Shown piece by piece: positions 55,240 through 64,000 of a DNA stretch of 64,000 bases. Origin of the DNA: Kitasatospora sp. NBC_01266. GTDB lineage: Bacteria; Actinomycetota; Actinomycetes; Streptomycetales; Streptomycetaceae. The notes beneath the pieces are model-generated. The model searched no databases, was not told the DNA's origin, and saw only the letters and a program-made list of their open reading frames with translations. The stretch is from contig NZ_CP108458.1 in assembly GCF_036242395.1 (NCBI RefSeq), positions 5,456,001 to 5,520,000 on the forward strand, read 5' to 3'. Within the stretch, counting starts at the first letter, position 1, and the number at the start of each line of letters is the position of its first letter. The position numbers were made by a program, and so were the translations under genes.

Positions 55240-57861
55240 GTGAAGGCCATCCGCAGATTCACCGTCCGCACCGTCCTGCCCGAGCAACTCCAGCCGCTGC
55301 ACGAACTCGCGCTCAATCTGCGCTGGTCGTGGCACCCCGAGACCCGGGAGCTGTTCCGCTCGGTCGACCCGGGAGTCTGGGAGGCCGTCGGCGAGGACCC
55401 GGTCCGGCTGCTCGGCGAGGTGCCGGCCGCCCGGCTCGCCGCGCTCGCCACCGACCGCCGCTTCCTGCGCCGACTCGGCGACCTCACCGACGACCTGCAC
55501 GACTACCTGAGCGGGCCGCGCTGGTACCAGTCCTACGAGCCGCTCGGTGGACGCCCCGCGGCCATCGCCTACTTCTCGCCCGAGTACGGCATCGCCGCCG
55601 CGCTGCCGCAGTACTCCGGGGGCCTGGGCATCCTGGCCGGCGACCATCTGAAGGCCGCCAGTGACCTGGGCGTCCCGCTGATCGGCGTCGGGCTCTTCTA
55701 CCGCCACGGCTACTTCCGCCAGTCGCTCTCCCGGGACGGCTGGCAGCAGGAGCGCTACCCCGTGCTCGACCCCGACGAGCTGGCGGTCGCCCTGCTGCGC
55801 GAGCCGGACGGGAGCGCCTGCCGGGTCGAGCTCACGCTGCCCAACGGGCGCACCCTGGCCGCCCAGATCTGGCGGGCCCAGGTCGGCCGGGTCCCGCTGC
55901 TGCTGCTCGACTCCGATCTGGAGGCGAACGCGGCCACCGAGCGGGACGTCACCGACCGCCTGTACGGCGGTGGCAGCGAGCACCGGCTGCTGCAGGAGAT
56001 GCTGCTGGGGATCGGCGGCGTGCGGGCGGTGCGGGCGTTCTGCCGGCTCACCGGACACCCGGACCCCGAGGTCTTCCACACCAACGAGGGGCATGCCGGC
56101 TTCCTCGGGATCGAGCGGATCCGGGAGCTGGTGGCCTCCGCCACCGGACCCGACTTCTCCAGCGCGCTGGAGGCCGTCCGGGCCGGCACCCTGTTCACCA
56201 CCCACACCCCGGTCCCGGCCGGCATCGACCGGTTCGACCGGGACCTGGTGGGCCGTCACTTCAGCGGTGACGCGGCGCTGCGCGGCGTCCCGGTCGACCA
56301 GGTGCTCGCGCTCGGCGTGGAGAACTGGCCGGGTGGCGACCCCAAGCTCTTCAACATGGCCGCCATGGGCCTGCGGCTGGCCCAGCGCGCGAACGGCGTG
56401 AGCACCCTGCACGGCGAGGTCAGCCGCGCGATGTTCGGCGCCCTGTGGCCGGGCTTCGACGCCGCCGAGGTGCCGATCACCTCGATCACCAACGGCGTGC
56501 ACGCGCCCACCTGGATCGACCCGGCGGTGGTGCGGCTGGGCGCTTCGGAGATCGGCGCCGACCGGGCCGAGGCCGCGATGTCGGTGGGCACCGCCGAGCG
56601 CTGGAGCGGCGTCGAGCAGATCGGTGACGCGGAGATCTGGGCGATCCGCCGCGAGCTGCGCGCGCAGCTGGTGGACGAGGCGCGCCGGCGGCTGCGGGCC
56701 GCCTGGCGCCAGCGCGGCGCCGGGCACGCGGAGCTGGGCTGGACCGACGCGGTGCTCGACCCCGACGTGCTGACCATCGGCTTCGCCCGGCGGGTCCCCT
56801 CGTACAAGCGCCTCACCCTGATGCTGCGCGACCAGGACCGGCTGCGCGGCCTGCTGCTGCATCCCACCCGCCCGGTGCAGATCGTGGTCGCGGGCAAGGC
56901 CCACCCGGCGGACGACGGCGGCAAGCGGCTGATCCAGCAGCTCGTCGCCTTCGCGGACGACCCGGCGGTGCGCCACCGGATCGTCTTCCTGCCGGACTAC
57001 GACATGGCGATGGCCAAGCACCTCTACCCCGGCTGCGACGTCTGGCTGAACAACCCGCTGCGCCCGCTGGAGGCCTGCGGCACCTCGGGGATGAAGGCCG
57101 CGCTGAACGGCTGCCTCAACCTCTCGGTGCTGGACGGCTGGTGGGACGAGTGGTACGACGGCCGCAACGGCTGGGCGATCCCGACCGCCGACGGCTCGGG
57201 CTTCGACGAGGACCAGCGCGACGACATCGAGGCCGCCGCCCTCTACGACCTGATCGAGCATCAGGTCGCGGGCACCTACTACGACCGGGGCGGTGACAAC
57301 CTGCCGCACCGCTGGATCGCGATGGTCCGGCACACCCTGATCACCCTCGGCCCCAAGGTGCTGGCCGGCCGGATGGTCCGCGAGTACGTGGAGCGGCTCT
57401 ACACCCCCGCCGCGCTCGCCCAGCGCGGCCTCGCGGGTGACGGCGCCCGGCAGCTCGCGCAGTGGAAGGCCCGGGTGCGGTCCGCCTGGCCGTCCGTCCG
57501 GGTCGAGCACGTCGACGCCGCGGCGGAGGCCGCCGAGCTCGGCTCCGCGGTGGCGCTGCGGGTGCAGGTGGCGCTGGGCGGCCTGGACCCGGTGGACGTC
57601 GAGGTCCAGGCGGTCTCGGGGTCGGTGGACGAGAGCGACCTGATCCGGGACGCGCAGACCCAGACCCTCAAGCCGGTGGGCGGTCCCGACCTGGCCGGCT
57701 GCCAACGCTACGAGGGCACCCTGGAGTTGGGCCGCACCGGGCCGTTCGGCTACACGGTGCGGGTGCTGCCGAACCACCCGCTGCTGGCGTCGGCGGCGGA
57801 GCTGGGGCTGGTGGTGCTGCCCGCGGAGTCGGCGGGAATGGACGCGGGGGTGCTGCGGTAG
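55240..57861 (+). CDS. glgP: Alpha-glucan phosphorylase
   Basis: Releases glucose-1-phosphate from alpha-1,4-glucans, in the cytoplasm. It has 873 residues, of the short-N-terminus group with a DUF3417 segment (MKAIRRFTVRTVLPEQLQPL, then LNLRWSWHPETRELFRSVDP). The core shows YFSPEYGIAAALPQYSGGLG, RRVPSYKRLTLMLRDQDRL, the PLP-binding Lys in GTSGMKAALNGCLNLSVLDG and ENWPGGDPKLFNMAAMGLRL. The C-terminal beta-rich part (from about 770) is usual for this group. It is divergent from glgE. GTG 55240 is chosen for the family N-terminus. Confidence 0.95.
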   Translation: MKAIRRFTVRTVLPEQLQPLHELALNLRWSWHPETRELFRSVDPGVWEAVGEDPVRLLGEVPAARLAALATDRRFLRRLGDLTDDLHDYLSGPRWYQSYEPLGGRPAAIAYFSPEYGIAAALPQYSGGLGILAGDHLKAASDLGVPLIGVGLFYRHGYFRQSLSRDGWQQERYPVLDPDELAVALLREPDGSACRVELTLPNGRTLAAQIWRAQVGRVPLLLLDSDLEANAATERDVTDRLYGGGSEHRLLQEMLLGIGGVRAVRAFCRLTGHPDPEVFHTNEGHAGFLGIERIRELVASATGPDFSSALEAVRAGTLFTTHTPVPAGIDRFDRDLVGRHFSGDAALRGVPVDQVLALGVENWPGGDPKLFNMAAMGLRLAQRANGVSTLHGEVSRAMFGALWPGFDAAEVPITSITNGVHAPTWIDPAVVRLGASEIGADRAEAAMSVGTAERWSGVEQIGDAEIWAIRRELRAQLVDEARRRLRAAWRQRGAGHAELGWTDAVLDPDVLTIGFARRVPSYKRLTLMLRDQDRLRGLLLHPTRPVQIVVAGKAHPADDGGKRLIQQLVAFADDPAVRHRIVFLPDYDMAMAKHLYPGCDVWLNNPLRPLEACGTSGMKAALNGCLNLSVLDGWWDEWYDGRNGWAIPTADGSGFDEDQRDDIEAAALYDLIEHQVAGTYYDRGGDNLPHRWIAMVRHTLITLGPKVLAGRMVREYVERLYTPAALAQRGLAGDGARQLAQWKARVRSAWPSVRVEHVDAAAEAAELGSAVALRVQVALGGLDPVDVEVQAVSGSVDESDLIRDAQTQTLKPVGGPDLAGCQRYEGTLELGRTGPFGYTVRVLPNHPLLASAAELGLVVLPAESAGMDAGVLR

Positions 57862-57885
57862 CAGCGGCGCTCGCGTGATGTGACG

Positions 57886-57924
57886 GGTGCTCAGGAAGTC
57901 GGGTGGGTCGACTTCCTGAGCACC
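57886..57924 (+). terminator. Terminator after glgP
   Basis: 16-bp perfect stem (57886-57901 with 57909-57924) around a 7-base loop, 24 bases after the stop codon, followed by a short TT. Confidence 0.85.
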
Positions 57925-58044
57925 TTCCTGCGGCGCGGCCGGATCGGCATCGGATCGTCAGGAACACGCCAAAATCTGGCGTGTCGCTCACCGCGTGTGT
58001 TTAGGATGTCGCCATCCGTTGCCGACCGTATGCATGGGGGGACC

Positions 58045-58710
58045 ATGGCGGGCGTTGAGTACGACCAGTTTCCGACCGGTGAAGGGCGCCGGAGGTGGCG
58101 TTCCGTGGCGTGGGCCGCCGCTGCGGTGCTGGTGGCCGGGGCCGGGGTGACCGGGTTCTGGTGGAAGCCCTGGCAGTCGGTGTCGTTACCGCCCAGCGCG
58201 TGCTGGGGGGAGTTGGGGCCGCCCGACTACCGGGTGCTGGCCGGGGCGGACGGGGTGGCCCGGGCCGCCGAGCGGGGGAGCATCGACGGGCCGGTCGCCA
58301 ACGGGGTGCTGCTCTCCAGTTGCCGGCTGGTGTGGGACGACAAGGAGCATTCCAACATGCTCTCCGTGTCGGTGGGTTCGGCGGACGACACCGACGGCGC
58401 GGACGATCCCCGGCTGCTCGGCGACATGCTGCGGGCGGTGGACTTCGGTCCGGGCGCGCAGGGGTGGATCGCGCAGGGCACCGGACCGCTGGCCGTACAG
58501 TTCGCGTGCAGCTACCAGAGCGGTGCCAAGGCCTCGCCGTACGTGCGGATCGTGGTCAGCAGTGCGGGCCTCAGCACGGCGTCGACCGCCCAGGTGCGGG
58601 CGGCCTACGCCGGGATCGCGCTGAAGATGGCCAAGGCGGTGGCGCATCGGCTGCCGTGCGGCAACACGGTCCAGCTGCCCGATCAGCCAGGACCGCTGCC
58701 GGCGGGGTGA
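58045..58710 (+). CDS. Membrane-anchored extracytoplasmic protein of unknown function
   Basis: 221 residues from ATG 58045 (GGGGGA upstream); ATG 58030 is the alternative. A short polar N-terminus with RRRWRS leads to one membrane helix (AWAAAAVLVAGAGVTGFWW). The rest is outside, with four Cys (in SACWGELG, SSCRLVWDD, QFACSYQS and RLPCGNTV) that could form two disulfides. No family recognised. TAGGAT about 40 bases upstream may be a -10 box. Its stop is one base from the stop of the convergent ABC gene, with no terminator between. Confidence 0.75.
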   Translation: MAGVEYDQFPTGEGRRRWRSVAWAAAAVLVAGAGVTGFWWKPWQSVSLPPSACWGELGPPDYRVLAGADGVARAAERGSIDGPVANGVLLSSCRLVWDDKEHSNMLSVSVGSADDTDGADDPRLLGDMLRAVDFGPGAQGWIAQGTGPLAVQFACSYQSGAKASPYVRIVVSSAGLSTASTAQVRAAYAGIALKMAKAVAHRLPCGNTVQLPDQPGPLPAG

Positions 58711-58711
58711 G

Positions 58712-60547
58712 TTAGACCAGGCTCTCCCGCCAGGCCGTGTGCAGGGTCGCGAAACGCCCGCTGCCGGCGATCAGTTCGGCCGGGGTGCCGTCCTCGATGA
58801 TGCGGCCGGACTCCATGACCAGGACGCGGTCGGCGATCTCCACGGTCGACAGGCGGTGCGCGATGATCACCGCTGTGCGGCCCGCGAGCACCGTGCGCAT
58901 GGCGCGCTGCACGGCCTGCTCGCCCGGGATGTCCAGCGAGGAGGTGGCCTCGTCCAGGATCAGCACGGCGGGGTCGGCCAGCAGGGCGCGCGCGAAGGCG
59001 ACCAACTGCCGCTGCCCGGCGGAGATCCGGCCGCCGCGCTTGCGCACGTCGGTGTCGTAGCCGTCGGGCAGCGCGGTGATGAAGTCATGGGCGCCGATCG
59101 CCTTCGCCGCCGCCTCGATCTCGGTGCGTGAGGCGTCGGGCCGGCCGACGGCGATGTTCTCCGCGACGGTGCCCGAGAAGAGGAAGGACTCCTGGGTGAC
59201 CATCACGATGCCGCGCCGCAGCTCGGCCGAGGACAGGTCGCGCAGGTCGACCCCGTCCAGGGCGATCCCGCCCTGGGTCGGGTCGTAGAACCGGGCGAGC
59301 AGCTTGGCCAGGGTGGACTTGCCGGCGCCGGTGGCACCGACGATCGCGGTGGTCCGGCCGGCCGGCAGGGTGAGCGAGAAGGCGGGCAGTACCACCTTGC
59401 CGGTGCGGTAGGCGAACGCGGTGTCGGTGAAGGTGACGGTGCGGCCGGTTCCGGCGGCGGCGGGCAGCGGCACCGGGGTGGCGGGGTCGGCGACCGAGGG
59501 CTCGTGGGCGAGCAGGCCGGCGATCTTCTCCAGCGCCGCCGCCGCCGACTGGTAGCTGTTCAGGAACATCGCCAGCTGGTCGATCGGGTCGTAGAGCCGC
59601 CGCAGGTAGAGCACGAAGCCGGTGAGGACGCCCACCTCCAGGCTGCCGTCGGTGACCAGATAGGCCCCGACCAGCACCACCACGGTCACCCACAGGTTCG
59701 CGGTGGCCCGCGAGTACCCGACGTAACGCGCCATCTCCAGCAGCCCGTTGGCGTTGGCGTCCGCGTACTGCTGGTTGACCTCGCCGAACGCGGCCAGGTT
59801 GGCCTCCTCGCGGCGGAACGCCTGCACCGGGCGGATGCCGTTCATCGTCTCGGTGAAGCGCACGATCACCGAGGCGACCGCGGTCCGCGAGGTGCGGTAG
59901 ACCCGCGAGCTGCGGCGCCGGAACATCCGCACCAGCAGGGCCATCGGCAGCACCGAGCTGAGCGCCAGCAGCCCCAGCCGCCAGTCCATCACCAGCAGGA
60001 TGACCGCGATGTAGCAGACCGACAGGAAGACCGCGAGCAGCTCCTGCAGGCCCTCGTTGAGCAGTTCGCGCAGCGCGTCCACATCGCTGGTGCCGCGGGA
60101 GATGATCCGGCCCGAGGTGTAGCGCTCGTGGAAGTCCAGGCCGAGCCGCTGGGCGTGCCGGAAGATCCGGGTGCGCAGTTCGAGCAGCACGTCCTGGTTG
60201 AGCCGTCCGGTGATCCGGATGAAGGCGCGCTGCAGCAGGGTGCTCAGCGCCGCGCAGCCCAGGTAGCCGGCGGTGACGGCGATCAGCGGGCCGCTGTCGT
60301 GCCGGCGCAGCGCGGGGATGCCCTGGTCCATGGCGAGCGCCACCAGCAGCGGGCCGGACTGCAGGGCGGCCTGCTGCAGCAGGATCATCAGCATCGCGCC
60401 CACCGCCCGGCCGCGGTGCGGAGCCAGCAGCGAGCGCAGCAGCGCGGTGGAGGCGCCGGGCGGGACCGGGATCTCCTCGTCGACCTCCACGGCCGGTTCC
60501 CGGTCGGGCAGTTCCTCGTCGGGCAGTTCTTCGGCAAGCACGGTCAT
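58712..60547 (-). CDS. ABC exporter half-transporter, canonical Walker B
   Basis: 611 residues: an acidic N-terminus, six membrane helices, then an ATPase domain. Walker A VGATGAGKSTLAKLL, Walker B VLILDEATSSLD, His switch IIAHRLSTVEIA. Its signature is ISAGQRQLVAFARALL, with Ala where LSGGQ has Gly. It overlaps the upstream partner gene by four bases (ATGA). Together the pair forms a heterodimeric type-IV exporter of the BmrCD/TM287-288 kind. Substrate unknown (drug or lipid). Confidence 0.93.
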   Translation of the reverse strand: MTVLAEELPDEELPDREPAVEVDEEIPVPPGASTALLRSLLAPHRGRAVGAMLMILLQQAALQSGPLLVALAMDQGIPALRRHDSGPLIAVTAGYLGCAALSTLLQRAFIRITGRLNQDVLLELRTRIFRHAQRLGLDFHERYTSGRIISRGTSDVDALRELLNEGLQELLAVFLSVCYIAVILLVMDWRLGLLALSSVLPMALLVRMFRRRSSRVYRTSRTAVASVIVRFTETMNGIRPVQAFRREEANLAAFGEVNQQYADANANGLLEMARYVGYSRATANLWVTVVVLVGAYLVTDGSLEVGVLTGFVLYLRRLYDPIDQLAMFLNSYQSAAAALEKIAGLLAHEPSVADPATPVPLPAAAGTGRTVTFTDTAFAYRTGKVVLPAFSLTLPAGRTTAIVGATGAGKSTLAKLLARFYDPTQGGIALDGVDLRDLSSAELRRGIVMVTQESFLFSGTVAENIAVGRPDASRTEIEAAAKAIGAHDFITALPDGYDTDVRKRGGRISAGQRQLVAFARALLADPAVLILDEATSSLDIPGEQAVQRAMRTVLAGRTAVIIAHRLSTVEIADRVLVMESGRIIEDGTPAELIAGSGRFATLHTAWRESLV

Positions 60548-62346
60548 CGGGGCACACTCGCTTCCAGCGCACTCTCGCCGGACATCAGTTCGCGGTACTC
60601 GGGGCAGTTCTCCAGCAACCGCTGGTGGGTGTCGACGGCCAGGATCCGGCCCTCGGCCAGCACCGCCACCCGGTCGGCGAGCAGTACGGTGCTCGGCCGG
60701 TGCGCCACCACCAGCGCGGTGGTGCCGGTGAGCACCTCGCGCAGGGCGCGCTCGACCAGCGCCTCGGTGTGCACGTCCAGCGCGGAGAGCGGGTCGTCCA
60801 GGACCAGGAAGTCGGGGTCGCCGACCACCGCGCGGGCCAGTGCCAGGCGTTGGCGCTGGCCGCCGGACAGGCTCAGGCCCTGCTCACCGACCTCGGTGTC
60901 CACGCCCTGCGGCAACTGCTGGACGAAGTCGGCCTGGGCCACCGCGAGGGCCCGCGCCAGCGGCTCGGGGCCCGCGTCGGGCGCGCCCATCAGCACGTTC
61001 TCCCGCACGGTGGCGGAGAACAGGGTGGGCTCCTCGAAGGCGACCGCGACCAGCTCGCGCAGTCGTGGCAGCGGCAGTCGGCTGAGGTCCTGGCCGTCCA
61101 GCGTGATGGTGCCGGCGGTGGCCTCGTAGAGCCGGGGGAGCAGCGCGGTCAGCGTGGTCTTGCCGCTGCCGGTGGCGCCGACCAGCGCCATCGTCTCGCC
61201 GCGCCGGATGTGCAGGTCGATGCCGCGCAGCAGGTCGGCGGAGTCGGCGGGCGCGTCCGGGTAGCGGAAGCGGACGCCGGTGAAGCGGATGCCGTCGCCG
61301 TCGGGCGCGCTGTCGGTGGCGGCGAGCGGGGGCTGCTCCGCGGTGTCCATCACGTCGAAGAACCGGTCGGCGGCCGTCCCCGCCTCGTTGCTGTAGGCGA
61401 GCAGCCAGCCCAGCGACTCGACCGGCCAGCGCAGCGCCAGCGCGGTGGACAGGAAGGCGACCAGGGTGCCGGTGCTCATCTCGTCATGCGCGACCAGCAC
61501 CGCGCCCACCGCCAGCGAGGTGCCCAGCGCCGCCTCGGGCAGGCCGACGATCAGCGCCCACAGGTCGGCCAGCATCCGCGCCTTGCGCAGCTCGGTGCCG
61601 CGCAACCGCTCGGCCTGCTCGGCGAACTGGCGGGCCATGGTGCGCCGGCGCCCGAAGGACTTGAGGATCCGGATGCCGAGCACCGACTCCTCGAGCACGG
61701 TGGCCAGGTCGCCGTTCTGGTCCTGGGCGGTGCGGGCGGCGGCCGAGTAGCGGGTCTCGAAGTGCACGCAGAGCAGTACCAGCGGGATGGCCGGGACCAG
61801 GGCGATCAGTCCGAGCCGCCAGTCCAGGCTCAGCATCAGCACCGAGCCGGCCAGGAAGGTCAGCGAGTTGACGATCAGGAAGACCAGCGGGAAGGCCAGG
61901 AAGAGGCGCAGGGTGTACATGTCCGAGGTGGCCCGGGAGAGCAACTGCCCGGACGGCCAGCGGTCGTGGAAGGAGACCGGCAACCGCTGGAGCTTGGCGT
62001 ACAGGTCGCGGCGCATGGTGGCCTCGACCCTGGCCAGCGGTCGGGCGATCAGCACCCGGCGCAGGCCGAACAGCCCGGCCTCGGCGGCGCCGAGCAGCAG
62101 GAGCAGGCCGATCAACGGCCACAGTGCGTGCTGGTCGTGGTGGCCGATCGGCCCGTCCACGATCCGGCCCAGCACCAGCGGCACCACCAGCACCGCGGCG
62201 GAGGCGACCAGGGCGGCGAGCACCGCGCCGGTCAGGTACCAGCGGATCGGGTAGGCGTAGGACCTGAGCCTGAGCAGCGAGCGCACCGTGGACCTGGTGG
62301 GTCCGGCGGCGGGCAGCGGCAGCGGGGGTTCGGGGTTCTCGGACAT
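60544..62346 (-). CDS. ABC exporter half-transporter, degenerate Walker B
   Basis: 600 residues from ATG 62346. Six membrane helices (for example YLTGAVLAALVASAAVLVVP), then the ATPase: Walker A VGATGSGKTTLTALL, canonical signature LSLSGGQRQRLALARAVV, Walker B FLVLDDPLSALD in which the catalytic Glu is replaced by Asp, and the His switch VVAHRPSTVLLA. This is the degenerate half of a heterodimer. Leaderless start with TACTCT 7 bases upstream. An upstream in-frame start would add ten unlike residues. Confidence 0.93.
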   Translation of the reverse strand: MSENPEPPLPLPAAGPTRSTVRSLLRLRSYAYPIRWYLTGAVLAALVASAAVLVVPLVLGRIVDGPIGHHDQHALWPLIGLLLLLGAAEAGLFGLRRVLIARPLARVEATMRRDLYAKLQRLPVSFHDRWPSGQLLSRATSDMYTLRLFLAFPLVFLIVNSLTFLAGSVLMLSLDWRLGLIALVPAIPLVLLCVHFETRYSAAARTAQDQNGDLATVLEESVLGIRILKSFGRRRTMARQFAEQAERLRGTELRKARMLADLWALIVGLPEAALGTSLAVGAVLVAHDEMSTGTLVAFLSTALALRWPVESLGWLLAYSNEAGTAADRFFDVMDTAEQPPLAATDSAPDGDGIRFTGVRFRYPDAPADSADLLRGIDLHIRRGETMALVGATGSGKTTLTALLPRLYEATAGTITLDGQDLSRLPLPRLRELVAVAFEEPTLFSATVRENVLMGAPDAGPEPLARALAVAQADFVQQLPQGVDTEVGEQGLSLSGGQRQRLALARAVVGDPDFLVLDDPLSALDVHTEALVERALREVLTGTTALVVAHRPSTVLLADRVAVLAEGRILAVDTHQRLLENCPEYRELMSGESALEASVPR

Positions 62347-62353
62347 CAGGCCG

Positions 62354-62359
62354 AGAGTA
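62354..62359 (-). promoter_or_regulatory. -10 box of a leaderless promoter (ABC exporter operon)
   Basis: On the minus strand TACTCT is followed by exactly 7 bases and then ATG 62346. There is no Shine-Dalgarno sequence. Confidence 0.5.
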
Positions 62360-62460
62360 GGCGGAGCCCCCGTCATTCCTCATCAGGTTTTTCACAGCTG
62401 ACGAGGTCCGGCGCCGGGATCCGGCCACCCGTCCGGGACAACTCCTGCTGTCACTGCGGG

Positions 62461-64000
<1,540 letters not shown>

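Overview
The window is about 70% G+C, with nearly every third codon position G or C, and it carries the polar-growth coiled-coil proteins Scy and FilP and an EndoMS/NucS mismatch endonuclease. Gene content and order match, as I recall it, the Streptomyces coelicolor core chromosome from the ATP synthase operon to the glycogen/trehalose genes. I read it as core chromosome of a Streptomyces/Kitasatospora-type actinobacterium. I see no prophage, IS element, CRISPR array, tRNA or rRNA.

Layout. (1) 1-5439: end of the ATP synthase operon (atpH partial, A, G, D, C). A strong hairpin and a separate leader set atpC apart. (2) 5522-10618: DUF2550 protein whose last 15 bases are copied into a 65-bp tandem array, Uma2-like nuclease, cobalamin adenosyltransferase, two-component pair, 3-hydroxyacyl-CoA dehydrogenase. 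(3) 10830-20337: STAS protein, a frameshifted P-loop membrane protein, NucS, an SCO5389-type protein, a luciferase-like oxidoreductase, a small zinc-binding protein, an ABC-2 exporter and an alpha/beta hydrolase. (4) 20450-26322: filP and an unusually long scy. (5) 26712-35062: acyl-CoA and B12 region (methylmalonyl-CoA epimerase, thiolase, MeaB, isobutyryl-CoA mutase large subunit IcmA) with two MarR and one TetR regulators, two DUF3817 proteins and a DUF2127 protein. (6) 35429-39909: thioredoxin/TPR protein and a DUF6230-DUF6114-secreted-protein operon of unknown function. (7) 39980-46191: pyk, ackA, pta and a membrane-anchored esterase. (8) 46377-57861: the whole GlgE pathway (glgE-treS-mak-glgB) divergent from glgP. 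(9) 58045-64000: a membrane-anchored orphan, a heterodimeric ABC exporter and a truncated glgX.

How the genes fit together. Adenosyltransferase, MeaB, epimerase, thiolase and IcmA all serve acyl-CoA flux through B12-dependent mutases into central metabolism. Pyk, AckA and Pta link pyruvate, acetyl-CoA and acetate. TreS, maltokinase, GlgE and GlgB turn trehalose into branched alpha-glucan, and GlgP and GlgX break it down.

The least explained elements are the DUF6230/DUF6114/secreted-protein operon, a 12-base motif shared by the tetR start region, that operon's upstream region and the thiolase promoter, and a set of genes whose -10 box sits exactly 7 bases before the start codon, implying leaderless mRNAs.
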